64,000 nt of DNA from Pteria penguin (GCA_035048485.1 CM068590.1:1798001-1862000); one strand, 5' to 3'. Positions 47,401 through 62,400 are shown, numbered from the stretch's first letter. Made by a program: numbers and translations. The notes: generated by a model from the sequence alone, not told the origin.

Positions 47401-50400
47401 GAGGGGACAGACAGTGGTCAAGGGGGATAATCCATCAAATTAAATAGAGGACAAGGGGGATAATCCATCAAATGATAATAGAGGACAAGGGGGATAATCC
47501 ATCAAATGATAAGAGAGGGGACAGAGAGAGTCAAGGGGGATAATCCATCAAATGATAAGAGAGGAGACAGAGAGAGTCAAGGGGGATAATCCATCAAATG
47601 ATAAGAGAGGGGACAGAGAGAGTCAAGGGGAATAATCCATCAAATGATAAGAGAGGACAAGGGGGATAATCCATCAAATGATAAGAGAGGAGACAGAGAG
47701 TGGTCAAGGGGGATAATCCATCAAATGATAAGAGAGGGGACAAGGGGAATAATCCATCAAATGATAAGAGAGGAGACAGAGAGAGTCAAGGGGGATAATC
47801 CATCAAATGATAAGAGAGGGGACAGAGAGAGTCAAGGGGGATAATCCATCAAATGATAAGAGAGGGGACAGAGCGAGTCAAGGGGGATAATCCATCAAAT
47901 GATAAGAGAGGGGACAGAGAGTGGTCAAGGGGAATAATCCATCAAATTATAATAGAGGACAAGGGGGATAATCCATCAAATGATAAGAGAGGAGACAGAG
48001 AGTGGTCAAGGGGAATAATCCATCAAATTATAATAGAGGACAAGGGGGATAATCCATCAAATGATAAGAGAGGGGACAGAGAGTGGTCAAGGGGAATAAT
48101 CCATCAAATTATAATAGAGGACAAGGGGGATAATCCATCAAATGATAACAGAGGGGACAAGGGGGATAATCCATCAAATGATAAGAGAGGGGACAGAGCG
48201 AGTCAAGGGGGATAATCCATCAAATGATAAGAGAGGGGACAGAGAGTGGTCAAGGGGAATAATCCATCAAATTATAATAGAGGACAAGGGGGATAATCCA
48301 TCAAATGATAAGAGAGGGGACAGAGAGTGGTCAAGGGGAATAATCCATCAAATGATAATAGAGGACAAGGGGGATAATCCATCAAATGATAAGAGAGGAG
48401 ACAGAGAGTGGTCAAGGGGAATAATCCATCAAATTATAATAGAGGACAAGGGGGATAATCCATCAAATGATAAGAGAGGGGACAGAGAGTGGTCAAGGGG
48501 AATAATCCATCAAATTATAATAGAGGACAAGAGGGATAATCCATCAAATGATAAGAGAGGAGACAGAGAGTGGTCAAGGGGAATAATACATCAAATTATA
48601 ATAGAGGGCAAGGGGGGATAATCCATCAAATGATAAGAGAGGAGACAGAGAGAGTCAAGGGGGATAATCTATCAAATTATAATAGAGGACAAGGGGGATA
48701 ATCCATCAAATGATAAGAGAGAGGACAAAGTGAATCAGAGAGATCAGAGTCTCCCTTGGTAAACCAACATCCACTAACCAACATCCACTGACCAACATCC
48801 ACTGACCAACATTGAAAAACCTAAAGGAAATCGAAGTCCCAACAGTATTGGACAATGTTGTTCAGTCTGAAACAAAATGCATGATGTATTGCCAGAAAAA
48901 CTGCTTAATAACATGACTTTTTTTCACCTTGAAAATCCCACATTGTGTTAAGTTAATGTTGTGTCAGATGAGAGAATCCCGATATGGTTCTCACCGTGTA
49001 TAGAGAGGGAACAGAGAGGGTAGAGTGTCAATGGTCAGAAAGTGGACCGCGTGCATTAGAGGTGGTGGACATACACACAAGGGACATAACTTGGAAAAAG
49101 TTGCTCAACAATAATTTATCTGTATGTGAAGTGAATTTTTCTTTTTACAAATTTCTCTTCCTATCCCACCCTCTTATCCCTATCTCTCTTTCCTCCCTTC
49201 TCTTCCTTTTTTCTATCTCTCTTTCCTCCCTTCCCTTCCTTTTCCTTATCTCTCTTTTCTCCCTTTTCTCTTCCTTTTCCCTATCTCTCTTTCCTCCCTT
49301 CTCTTCCTTTTTTATATCTCTCTTTCCTCCCTTCCCTTCCTTTTCACTATCTCTCTTTCCTCCCTTCTCTTCCTTTTCCCTATCTCTCTTTCCTCCCTTC
49401 TCCTCCTTTTTTCTATCTTTCTTTGCTCTCTTCTCTTCCTTTTTTCTATCTCTCTTTCCTCACTTTTCCCTATCTCTCTTTCCTCCCTTCTCTTCCTTTT
49501 CCCTATCTCTCTTTCCTCCCTTCTCTTCCTTTTTTCTATCTCTCTTTCCTCCCTTCCCTTCCTTTTCCCTATCTCTCTTTCCTCCCTTCTCTTCCTTTTC
49601 CCTATCTCTCTTTCCTCCCTTCTCTTCCTTTTCCCTATCTCTCTTTCCTCCCTTCTCTTCCTTTTCCCTATCTCTCTTTCCTCCCTTCTCTTCCTTTTTT
49701 CTATCTCTCTTTCCTCCCTTCCCTTCCTTTTCCCTATCTCTCTTTCCTCCCTTCTCTTCCTTTTCCCTATCTCTCTTTCCTCCCTTCTCTTCCTTTTTGT
49801 CATCCTCTTCTCCTCCTTCCTATCTTCGTTTTCCTTCCTCTATCCCTCTTTACTTTTTCTCACCCATCTTCTCTTCCCTACCCACTTTCTTTTCCTCTTT
49901 CTCTTTTCCCTCATTCTGTTTTTTTCTCACTCCTCTTTTCACTCTCTCTTTTTCCTCTCCTCCCACTCTCATTCTTCTTTCCTTCCTATTTTATCATCGT
50001 CTAACCCATGTGCGTCTACAACATAATGTAGAGATTGGTTTTAGTAACAACATTAATAAAATCTAAAAAATTAAATCAAATGTTGATTACTATTCTGTTA
50101 AATATGACCAAAACTTTAAGACCATTTATCTGAATTTCGTCCAAGTCTAAAAAAAAATCCACTCCACCGACAGAAAACTTAAATCAATACATGTATTGAG
50201 CAACTTGGTCCAACTAGTTTCAAAATTACATGCTGATGAGAAAAACATGCATGCTTAGAAAACTCAATGTCAAACCTCCGAATATTGGTACACATTTAGC
50301 ACATATATGTCCTCTCCCTTCTGATTGGTCCAGCACCAGGTCGTGCTCTAAATATTCAAACATTTGTCTTTATTTGTTAGAAACATTTTGATTGGTCCAT

Positions 50401-53400
50401 CTCAATTTTCAAAAAAAATTACATTATTGTTAAAAAAAATCTAACTTGTCCAGTTCAACTCTTGGCTACAAATATGGCCAAAAGAAAAAATATGTATGTT
50501 TCCTGTAACATGACTGACCTAATTTTTGGCCCTGACCCTGAACATTTTTATTACACTTTCAGTAGAAAATTATTCCACTATTGAATATTTGCCGTAAAAT
50601 ATAGTTTTTGATATCCAGGGAATAATTGTTTGGGCAAAAAATAAGTACTGTCACTTGTCCAATGCATTCTAATTGCCATCATTTATTGATTAATGATAAT
50701 CAAAACATTATAAAAAAAAAAAGATCAAATCAACTTATTGACCCTAATTTTTATCAGCAAATTTCAGGAAACATACAAATTTTTTTGTTTGAGCGATGCA
50801 AACATCTTTGAAATCTTTAATAAAAAACAGTTTGATAGGTCCTGTGCCAAGACGAGCTATAAAATTCAAATTCATCATAAATCAAAAACATTACTATAGA
50901 CAAATATATAGAGGTAAATACACCTGAAAGAAATTGGTTATCTTGATTTGAAACATCTCCATTTTGCATGGCTATACTGACACATAACTTAGTATGCTGT
51001 CTGTCTGTCTGTCCATCTGAACATGTAAGACTTTTGTTTCTCCAATCCTTGCATGCTGTCTCTCTGTCTGTCCATCCATCTGTACAATTTTCAGACTATC
51101 GTCTCTCTGTCTTTGCATGCTATCTGTCTGTCTGTCCATCCGTCCATCTGAACAGTTTTCAGACTTTCTTTTCTCCTATCTTTGCACGCTGTCTGTCTGT
51201 CTGTCCATCCGTCCATCTGAACAGTTTTCAGACTTTCTTTTCTCCTATCTTTGCACGCTGTCTGTCTGTCCATCCGTCCATCTGAACAGTTTTCAGACTT
51301 TCTTTTCTCCTATCTTCGCAAGCTGTCTGTCTGTCTGTCCATCCATCCATCTGAACAGTTTTCAGACTTTCTTTTCTCCTATCTTTGCATATTACTTATG
51401 TTACTGAATCCTGACAACTAATGACTGGAAATTGTTTAAATAAATACATTTTAAGAGCTCTTATTTCACCATGGCTCACTAACATAATAATTCAAACTGA
51501 TCACCTAAATCCATGACTATGCCATTATAGTACAATCCTCTGCTTTCTAAAAAGTAAGCTAAAATAAGTACAGAGTTTATTTTTGCAAATCTTGTTGAAA
51601 TTCACTCTGCCAGGAAATTTTCTACCATAAACCATCATAATTATTTACATTAGATGCGCTTTTTTCTGGATTTATTTTTTCTGATCTTTCACTAAATGTT
51701 ATAGAACTGACCTGAATGAATTAAGGCTCTGCTGCTTAGATTGCTGCTGGAGATTATTGGCTCTCCACTGTGCCTCTAGTTTACTGAAGGCGCCACCTAA
51801 ATACTGAAAACATACAGATACAAAGAAACATACAGTCTGGATAAACATACATTGTGCCTCTAATTTACTGTAAGCCCCATCTAGAAGCTGTAAAGACACA
51901 GATAACTTGAGACACTATCTACATTACCAATCATTGTGCCTTCAAATCTGGGGGTTACTGAAGGTGTATATGTGTAATTGTAAATGTGAAATACCTCTAG
52001 CCATCTATAATTCAAAGTGATTACATTTCTTAATTTCTTTCAGATCGGCATGTAGAAAATAGTTTTACAATCAAACTTTTTGTAAAGCTTTGCATATCTA
52101 TCTTTTTTGTTTCTGTTGTGCTCTGAGCCAAGCATGCTTCCATCTGAACTCCCTGACTAAATACTTTATAGATTGATTATTGTATTAGGTCACTCCATGA
52201 TTATTTCACATATATAGTGACAGCATCTGTCTGATGCATCGAACAGAAATTTTTATTTCTGTAATGGACCCATCCGAAGCAGTGAGGGATCTTTAACTTG
52301 CCACGCCTACCATGACACAGGACCTCAGGTTTTACTGTCTCATCCGAAAGACAGAACATTGATGTGCTCATGGCAGTAATTGAATCCAGAACCTTTCGGT
52401 CACAAGCCAAGCTCCTCATCCACTGGGCCACACCAGCTTTACTATATAGAAGAAGGCCAGGGGTCCATTCATTAAAGAACTTTTAGCAAATCTGAACAAT
52501 TCCTCAACTGTCAAACCTTCTACCAAGATATCTTTTAAAAAAATGCAGCATCTGTGAAAACTATCGAAAATAAACAAATTCATCACAGAAAGTTAGACAC
52601 TACTGCAAATGACTGCTATTTGATAAATTATATCGTAGGATGCTTGTTATTTAGTAAAATGGGACACAGACCCAGATATTACAGAACGTCTGTACTTTAT
52701 ATTTTACCTCCTTTTTAGGTTTCTCCATTTTCTCTGGATTTAGTCTTAACTTTGTAAGGTACATTCTGATTTCTTTCATTCTTCTATGATCTGTAGAAAG
52801 TAGAAAAGGATTATCAAGGAGATTAACAAACTTCCTGCAAGGAGGTTTTACATCTTTTATGCGTTCTAAAATTTTAATGATGAACAAAAAACTAGATCAT
52901 TGTGGTATAGAACATATGTTGTGTTAGCTGTGAAAATGGTTGAAAGAGAGACTAGACAGATGGACAAACAAACAGACAGATAATGAAAATCCCTTAATGT
53001 ATACTACATTTCATAGCTAGGATGCAGAAAACATGAAAAATCCACAATACCAAGTGACACAAAAAAATTAGTACATAAAAATTTTAACCATTTTGCTAAT
53101 TATAGAATTTAGACCAGGAGCAAAAATATATTAATTACATTATTCCAGCATTTAATAATTAAATTACACAATTATTGATAAGCGTTTTCTTTTGTTGCAG
53201 AGAATAAGAAGAAGAAGAACAGTGGCATTGCGTAGCCTGAATATATGTGTAGGCAGAATACTGGAAGCCATAGATTAAAAATTCAAAATTGAAGGAAACT
53301 ATGCATTATTTGGCAAAATTAAGTGTTACAGTAGGCAATTGCCTTTTTGACGATACGCCACTGAACAAAAAGAACACTTTGCCACCAAGTTTGGGCTATT

Positions 53401-56400
53401 TAGCCTGTACAAATCGACTGACAAATAAACAGCTTTGTGAAATCTATGATCATGCTACAAATGATTCAGCATAGATATCTTAAACAGGGTGTTCTTATTA
53501 TCGTTACTATTATTATTATTATAACCAATGTGCTTCCCTCTAGAAGTCTAAGAGAGATTTTTATAATTAGGAGTTACCATGTTAGTGTTTTACACAATGT
53601 GACAGGGCATCCGTGAATACCCAGTCAGGAATGCAGTTTCACTGTGAGGCGTAAATTACAACTAGAGGTACATATTTATGGTTTTCTGAGCCAAGTCTCT
53701 AATCATGTCATATCATGTAGGGTATCGTGACGTCACAAATCAGAAACTGCAGGGTATCGTGACGTCACAAATCAGAAACTGCAGGGTATCGTGACGTCAC
53801 AAATCAGAGACTGCAGGGTATCGTGACGTCACAAATCAGAAACTGCAGGGTATCGTGACGTCACAAATCAGAGACTGCAGGGTATCGTGACGTCACAAAT
53901 CAGAGACTGCAGGGTATCATGACGTCACAAATCAGAAACTGCAGGGTATCGTGACGTCACAAATCAGAGACTGCAGGGTATCGTGACGTCACAAATCAGA
54001 GACTGCAGGGTATCGTGACGTCACAAATCAGAGACTGCAGGGTATCGTGACGTCACAAATCAGAGACTGCAGGGTATCGTGACGTCACAAATCAGAGACT
54101 GCAGGGTATCGTGAATATGTTTGTGATGTAATGTTACAACTTATGGGGAATTGCCTATGGGTATTGTGGAATACCTGCATGTAAACAACCAATCAAAATA
54201 CAAGAGATTTTATACGATATGCATTAGAATATTATATATAATGTTGTATTTATTAAGAGTTGGATATATGGTTCAGTGCTCAGTTCATGATGGAAAATGT
54301 GTCCTCAACAAGCGATTGTTGTATGTCCCTCTATACAGGATGCTACAACTCCGTAATGAAGGCACTGGGCACTATTATGATATCTTCTACTGATAGGTAA
54401 ATATCCTGTAGGCCCTTTGAAGGAGTGGGTTTTGTCACTTGGTCAGCTTTGTAATGTAAACCCACCACTCACCTCCACACAGCTGTTGGATTAGGGCTAT
54501 AATTTTAATACTAAACATGGGGAAAATTCCACCTTAACCATACAGCAGGTTTGTAATCAGGACAAATCATTTACTATTGTGTTTAATATCATCACTGTTG
54601 TTTTCACTTGATCAAGACCAAATGGCCAAAAATATAAGTTACAAGTCTTACTATCTGACCGATAGATTATATAATTGCTCATGGACAATCAATTAAATGA
54701 ATATTCAGATGAACAAGCTGTGCTTCTGAAACACTAATGCCCCCAGCAGCACCAAAGTCCAAAAATTTTATTTTAGTGTGAAGATCATTGTCAAGGTCAT
54801 TGCCCTTGATGTCATTTGAAAGGGCATTATTAGTTGAGTATGCATATCAAATATGAAGAGTCTATCCCTTTACGGTTCAAAAGTTATAGCCAAGGTTAAA
54901 GTTGTCAAACAAACAGACCATCAGACAAAACAGACAGGTCAAAAACAATATGCTCTTGATCTATCGATCCGGAGGCATAAAAACAACCTATTTATTGATT
55001 GACATAGCCGCTGAAGATATAAGTTGGGTTGGTCGGGGTTTTACATTGCTTTTATCAATATTTCGATTTTAGAGTAACACTGAAGTAGGAGATATTCTCT
55101 TATACATGAAGTGGTCCAATCTGGGGTCGAACCTTGATCACCTGCTGCTGCATTGCAACTGCAGAGGCCAAGAAGGAGTAGTCTGGGGCCTTATTCACAA
55201 AGAAACTTAAGTCTAAGTCTAAGAAATAAGACCTATATGGTTGCATGTGTCTTAATTCTAAGAATTAATCAAAAGTTTCTGTAAACAGTATGTCTGACAA
55301 GCTATTCACAGGCAAACTTTCGACAAATTCTTAGAATAATGACCAACCGTATTTTAGGTCTCAATTCTTAGACTTAGACTTAAGTTTCTTAAGTTTGTGA
55401 ATAAGACCCCTGAACCATAATGTTTGTAATCATGACACGGACCTCTGATAACGTAATCCCATGTCAAGGTCATCTGTGACATGGAAATTGTTACTACAGC
55501 TACAGAGTACTGGTGACAATGACCTTGTTCATGTAACTCTAGGTCATAATCACTTTTGACATAGACAATGACCTACTGACCCATGGCTTTGGTGGAATAT
55601 ATTTTGAATTTTCTGACGTCACAATACATATGTAATATTTTTTTCAAGGTATGACCGAGGTGTCAAGTATTGTCACCAAATTTAAAAATTTTTCGAGTGT
55701 TAATGGAAGAATCAATAAGACAAAGCTCAAGGTCATTGTTAGCATGGACCTTAACAAACAATCCCAGGTCAAGGTAAATATTATCACATTTTCTCGTTTT
55801 TATTTTTTTTCCTGACACACACCTTCCTGTCTCTGTGCATCCTGATTGTATCTCATGGATCGTCCCGTATCCCAAGTGGATTTCTTTGTCTGTCTGCAAA
55901 ACACATTTTAAATACGAATTAAGTCATGTAAACAAAATGAAAATATATATCAAAGGAAACAGTAAATTATATACAGTAAAACCTGCTTAATGGTCACCTC
56001 TATATATAGGTCATCTGTCTATAAAGGTCATTTTTTAAATGCACATTTTCTATGTTTTCTAGCAAAATTAACCTCTCTATAAAGGCCACTTTTGGTTCCT
56101 CCCTTAGCTGACCTTTATACACAGGTTTGACTGTACTTAACAAAGTCTAGTGATTAAAGTGGACAATAAAATTCTACAGCAAGAAAGCTGCAGGTATTTA
56201 TCATTCCACAAAACTTAAACAAAATTTATATAATGACCAAATGGATTTCTTAGTCTGTCAGCAAAAAGCTATGAAAATAAATATTGTCCAGAAAAAAGCG
56301 AAATTATAAGGTGCATTTTGCTTATTTTACCCATTAGGCAGTGTTTTTTCTTCTTCAAATCAGGTCAGTTATAAGGACCCTTCCCAAGAGAAATTTCATT

Positions 56401-59400
56401 GATTTTTTTTCCCAAAATTTGTCAAAATTTTTCCCAACAATGATCTTTTAACACTATGCATATGGCATAAAAATTTCCTACTGAAAAGATACAGGCACCT
56501 TTGTAAAAGAAAAGAAAAAAAACCCACTTATGATATAAGAAACAAGTGGATGAGTCCGTCCAGGCAAAGCCAATAAGGAAGATCTAACTGACCTTTCAAG
56601 GTAGTTAATAAAGTACAGTCTATAGTGATAGCTTAACAGCTCTGAAAGAAACTAGGGTGACATACAGAAATGAAAGATGGATGCCAGACAATGTCTATAG
56701 CAATAAATTATCAGCTTTGGAAAAAACTAGAGTGTTTGTCAAATTATGTGTCATCTGTTGTCCATAAAAAGAGTGAGTCATATAGGAAAAAGAAAGAGAG
56801 AGAGAGAGAAAGAGTGTGGAAGAGAGACAGACAGACAAAAGATCCAGTGGTCCCTGTATGTTGCTTTGCTCTGTAGGTGACACAGAAAAATCTATGTCAA
56901 GGAGACAATCATGTTTGTGTTTGAAGTGAAGCTTACATGAAATACATCTATATCACATAGGTTGTAAAATAACTTTGTTTCTAATAGTAAGTTGGCCAGG
57001 TTTCTTCTACTCTACTTGATCATTTTATTGAAGAATGACTGCATTAGTATCCCATATAAACAAAAGCAATTAAATCCCATGCATTTCCGAAAATCAGTAA
57101 CTGTCATTTCTACTCAACCGTCTTTTTCTGGGTAGACAACCAATACAATGGATAATTCCAGGTCATCGATTGAGTGAGAAATATCCAACGATAAATCATG
57201 TATGCTGTGTGGAACACACATAGATTTCATCAGTCTACACACGACTTGGTTTTCATTTAAGAAATAACAACTACCTAGCCGTCGTATACTGTGCAGTAAT
57301 TCTCCAAATCACATGAACCAATCAAATTATCTACCAGCCGTGGGCCAATAATTTGATGGGTTGATGCAACATGGGAAATTACTGGACAATGAACCATGGC
57401 TAGGTAGTTGTTATTTCTATTCTGATTTTGTTTCTGCAGATGACTAGTTCAGTTTCGCTGTAAAATCAGTACTTCAGTGTCCTTTTGTTAAGTAAAAATC
57501 AATAATTCAGTTGTCAGAAAATGAACCAGGCAGAGCATTAAGAACTGAGGTGGTACAGTAGGCATGGCATACCTGAGTAGGAATGTCAGTAGGCATGGCA
57601 TACCTGAGTAGGAATGTCAGTAGGCGTGGCATACCTGAGTAGGAATGTCAGTAGGCATGGCATACCTGAGTAGGAATGTCAGTAGGCGTGGCATACCTGA
57701 GTAGGAATGTTTTGGAGAATGATCACTTGACGAGCTCTATGGAACATGGAGGGAAAAAATTTCAAGTCATATTAGAATACTCAATAATACACAACCTGCC
57801 ATTTGTTATCATACCGTAACAAGAGCAACGCCTAGCATGGCATTACACGCCCATCGCTTAGCTTGAAGGGGATCAATCTGGATGAATGACCAAGTTACAA
57901 TCCAATACCTTCAAACACTGCATTAAGAAATCTGGAAAACTGGAAAATCCTTGAAAATTTCTATGTTCAAGGGGCAAGACTCTGGAAAAACCAAAGCAAT
58001 CATACCCAAATGCTAATTGGTACTGACCCTCATTGACATTAAGTAATATACCAAGTTTTAATTCAATACCTTTAAAGACTGCAGAAAAAAGTCTGGAAAC
58101 CTGTAAAATCTTTGAAAAATTCAAAGTTCAAGGGCCATAACTCTGGCAAAACCAAAGCAATCATACCTAAATGCCAACTGGCACTGACCCTCAATGATAT
58201 AAAGTTATATACCAAGTTTTAATCCAATACCTATAAAGACTGCAGAAAAAAGTCCGGAAAACTGTAAAATCCTTGAAAATTTCTAAGTTCAAGGGCCGTA
58301 ACTCTGGCAGAAACAAAGCAACCATACTCAAATGCAAACTGGTACTGACCTTTGCTGATATAAAGTTATATACTAAGTTTTGATTCAATACCTTTAAAGA
58401 CTGCAAAAAAAAAGTCCGGAATACTGTAAAATCCTTGAAGGGCAGTAACTCTGGCAAAACCACAGCAATCACACTCAAATGCAAACTGGTACTGACCCTT
58501 ATTGATATAAAGTTATATACCAAGTTTCATTCCAATATCTTGAAAGACTGCAGAAATAAGTCCGGAAAACTTGACCCTGGATGGACAGACGGACGGACAG
58601 ACGGTACGACGGACGGAGAGTATGACGGACGAACGGAAAATGCCATAACATAATATGTCCCATCTTACGATGGGCATATAAAATTATGATGAAAGAAAAT
58701 ATGAAAATTAATTTTTATCTTACTCAAAGTCTGGAGCATCCAGTAAAATAGCCTGTGGGTCAATAGTTATTCTGGATTTCCGCAAACCCTTCGTTCTACG
58801 TCCTAGAAAAACATGGAAAATATGTCATGGAATAACTTTTTTTTTTAATTTTCTTGATGATTGGAACTTTTTGTTATTAAAATGAAAAGTAACAACTGAA
58901 TGACAATTTACGCACATGAAGTGAAGAATGTCTTCAGTGAGTTTGAGATAAATTGTCTGTCATTACAGGAAATAATTGAAGCGAGCATGAAATTACTTGT
59001 CCTAAAGATCAAATACAAAGAAACCCTGAAATCTTAGTATTAAGAACTCGACCTTTATTATAATAAGATCTGTAAAAATCATTTCTATTGTAGAGTTAAA
59101 ATCCTTACATAGGATTTGAAATTACTTACCCTGGAAATATAATGCAAAGAATACCATGAAATTATAATAGTTTGAATTTGGCCTTATACTTATTATAATA
59201 TGATCTGTTAACATCATTTCCGCTGTAAAGTGGAAATTTCTGTGGAGGTTTGAAATTACTATCAAATACCAAAATGAGGGATCTTTAACGTGCCATGCCT
59301 ATCGTGACACGGGACCTCGGTTTTTACTGTATCATCTGAAAGAGATGACACTGGCATGACCAGAGCGGGACTGGAACCCCGGCCTCCGGATTAGGAGTCC

Positions 59401-62400
59401 GACGCGATACCACTAGGCTACGCCGGCTTTGAAATTACTGAATTTGGCCCTACACATAATATGATCTGCAGAGTGCAGCTCCCTGCAGACAGGATGATTT
59501 CCGTGTTATTTTTTCTCTGTCCTTATATTGTGTAGCTCATTCTGCGCAGTGTTCAACGATGTGTCGTCCACATGTTCTGGGTGGGTGTGGCTAGCCAAAC
59601 AGGAGATGTTCATTTCACCTGGTCACCTGGTCTTACCTGTGGTTTCCATAGGTCCATGACTGTCCTCTGTGGTACACTGTGCCACACTGACAATACATCA
59701 GTTACTATCATATTTTCCCTCATAATCCTCAATTTGGGAAGGCAGTAGAAAAGTTCACAATAACTGAAGTCAGTCAGTGTGTACAAACTTGTTTTATTCA
59801 TATCTCTTTAATCATCCTTAGATTTTTAAGTTTTCTATTCATATATAAACCATTTTATGAAATATTTTTGGTAACTTTGTGTTTTTTTCCCGAATTATTG
59901 GCAAAAAGTTTGACAAATCAATACACGATCTGGAAGATATTTTTTATTAAGTTTTACCATTTAGCATTTAACAAGATCAATTTATTAAGTCTGACCTATC
60001 TGTGCTATCACTTTTCACCTACATGTACTCAGTTTGACCTACCTGTACCATCTACATTCCACCTACATGTACTCAGACTGACCTACCTGTACCAAGCTTG
60101 GGCGTCTCATCATCCCCTACTTCATCGTCACTTTCCCCCATTCCAATGTCGTCATACTCAAAAGACAGTTCTGTTTCCACTGTAAGAGCTTGTAGCCTAG
60201 GAACCGGCCGACTGATCTGAAAATATTACAAACTTTAGCCAGGATATAATTCGACTTCTTACTAGTCCAGATAGTTTGAAACCAAATCTACTAACCACAG
60301 ACAATTCCACTCGAGCTATCAGAGCTAAATTGGTTCCATGCTTGGCTCTTGACCAAGGGTTCCTTGGTGTATCCCACTGGTGGGTCGCTTGTATTATTTG
60401 GATGAGGCAGTAAAACTGAGGTCATGTCTCATGGTAGATGAGGCATTTAAAAGATCCTTCACTGCCTCGGATAGGTCAATTTCAAAGATCTAAATCTCTG
60501 TGCGATGCATCGGACAGATGATGTTACCATATAAACGCAACAACTGCAAAAATCTCAATCTCTGTGCGATGCATTGGGCAGATGACGCCACCATATAAAT
60601 GCAACAACTGTAAAGATCTCAATCTCTGTGCGATGCATTGGGCAGATGACACCACTATATAAACACAACAACTGCAAAGATCTCAATCTCTGTGCGATGC
60701 ATTGGGCAGATGACACCACTATATAAACACAACAACTGTAAAGATCTCAATCTCTGTGCGATGCATTGGGCAGATGACACCACTATATAAACGCAACAAC
60801 TGCAAAGATCTCAATCTCTGTGCGATGCATTGGGCAGATGACACCACTATATAAACACAACAACTGCAAAGATCTCAATCTCTGTGCGATGCATTGGGCA
60901 GATGACACCACTATATAAACACAACAACTGCAAAGATCTCAATCTCTGTGCGATGCATTGGGCAGATGACACCACTATATAAACACAACAACTGCAAAGA
61001 TCTCAATCTCTGTGCGATGCATTGGGCAGATGACACCACTATATAAACACAACAACTGCAAAGATCTCAATCTCTGTGCGATGCATTGGGCAGATGACAC
61101 CACTATATAAACACAACAACTGCAAAGATCTCAATCTCTGTGCGATGCATTGGGCAGATGACACCACTATATAAACACAACAACTGTAAAGATCTCAATC
61201 TCTGTGCGATGCATTGGGCAGATGACACCACTATATAAACACAACAACTGTAAAGATCTCAATCTCTGTGCAATGCATTGGGCAGATGACACCACTATAT
61301 AAACGCAACAACTGCAAAGATCTCAATCTCTGTGCGATGCATTGGGCAGATGACACCACTATATAAACGCAACAACTGCAAAGATCTCAATCTCTGTGCG
61401 ATGCATTGGGCAGATGACACCACTATATAAACGCAACAACTGCAAAGATCTAAATCTCTGTGCGATGCATTGGGCAGATGACACCACTATATAAACACAA
61501 CAACTGTAAAGATCTCAATCTCTGTGCGATGCATTGGGCAGATGACGCCACTATATAAACACAACAACTGTAAAGATCTCAATCTCTGTGCGATGCATTG
61601 GGCAGATGACACCACTATATAAATGCAAAAACTGCAAAGATCTCAATCTCTGTGCGATGCATTGGGCAGATGACACCACTATATAAACACAACAACTGCA
61701 AAGATCTCAATCTCTGTGCGATGCATTGGGCAGATGACACCACTATATAAATGCAAAAACTGCAAAGATCTCAATCTCTGTGCGATGCATTGGGCAGATG
61801 ACACCACTATATAAACACAACAACTGCAAAGATCTCAATCTCTGTGCGATGCATTGGGCAGATGACACCACTATATAAATGCAAAAACTGCAAAGATCTC
61901 AATCTCTGTGCAATGCATTGGGCAGATGACACCACTATATAAACACAACAACTGCAAAGATCTAAATCTCTGTGCGATGCATTGGGCAGATGACACCACT
62001 ATATAAACACAACAACTGCAAAGATCTCAATCTCTGTGCGATGCATTGGGCAGATGACACCACTATATAAACACAACAACTGCAAAGATCTCAATCTCTG
62101 TGCGATGCATTGGGCAGATGACACCACTATATAAACGCAACAACTGCAAAGATCTCAATCTCTGTGCGATGCATTGGGCAGATGACACCACTATATAAAC
62201 GCAACAACTGTAAAGATCTCAATCTCTGTGCGATGCATTGGGCAGATGACACCACTATATAAACACAACAACTGCAAAGATCTCAATCTCTGTGCGATGC
62301 ATTGGGCAGATGGCGCCACTATATAAATGCAAAAACTGCAAAGATCTCAATCCCTGTGCAATGCATAGGGCAGATGACGCCACCATATAAATGCAACAAC

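Noticed and set aside
48984..50066. 360-codon Ser/Phe/Pro-rich frame, plus strand
   Set aside because: Runs through the polypyrimidine minisatellite; composition follows the DNA repeat.
53289..53474. 61-codon frame, plus strand
   Set aside because: Opposite strand within an intron, composition ordinary, no motif or neighbouring signals.
57781..57845. Possible exon reading KRWACNAMLGVALVT
   Set aside because: In the phase required by the neighbouring exons it meets a TAG, and the exons on either side join correctly without it.
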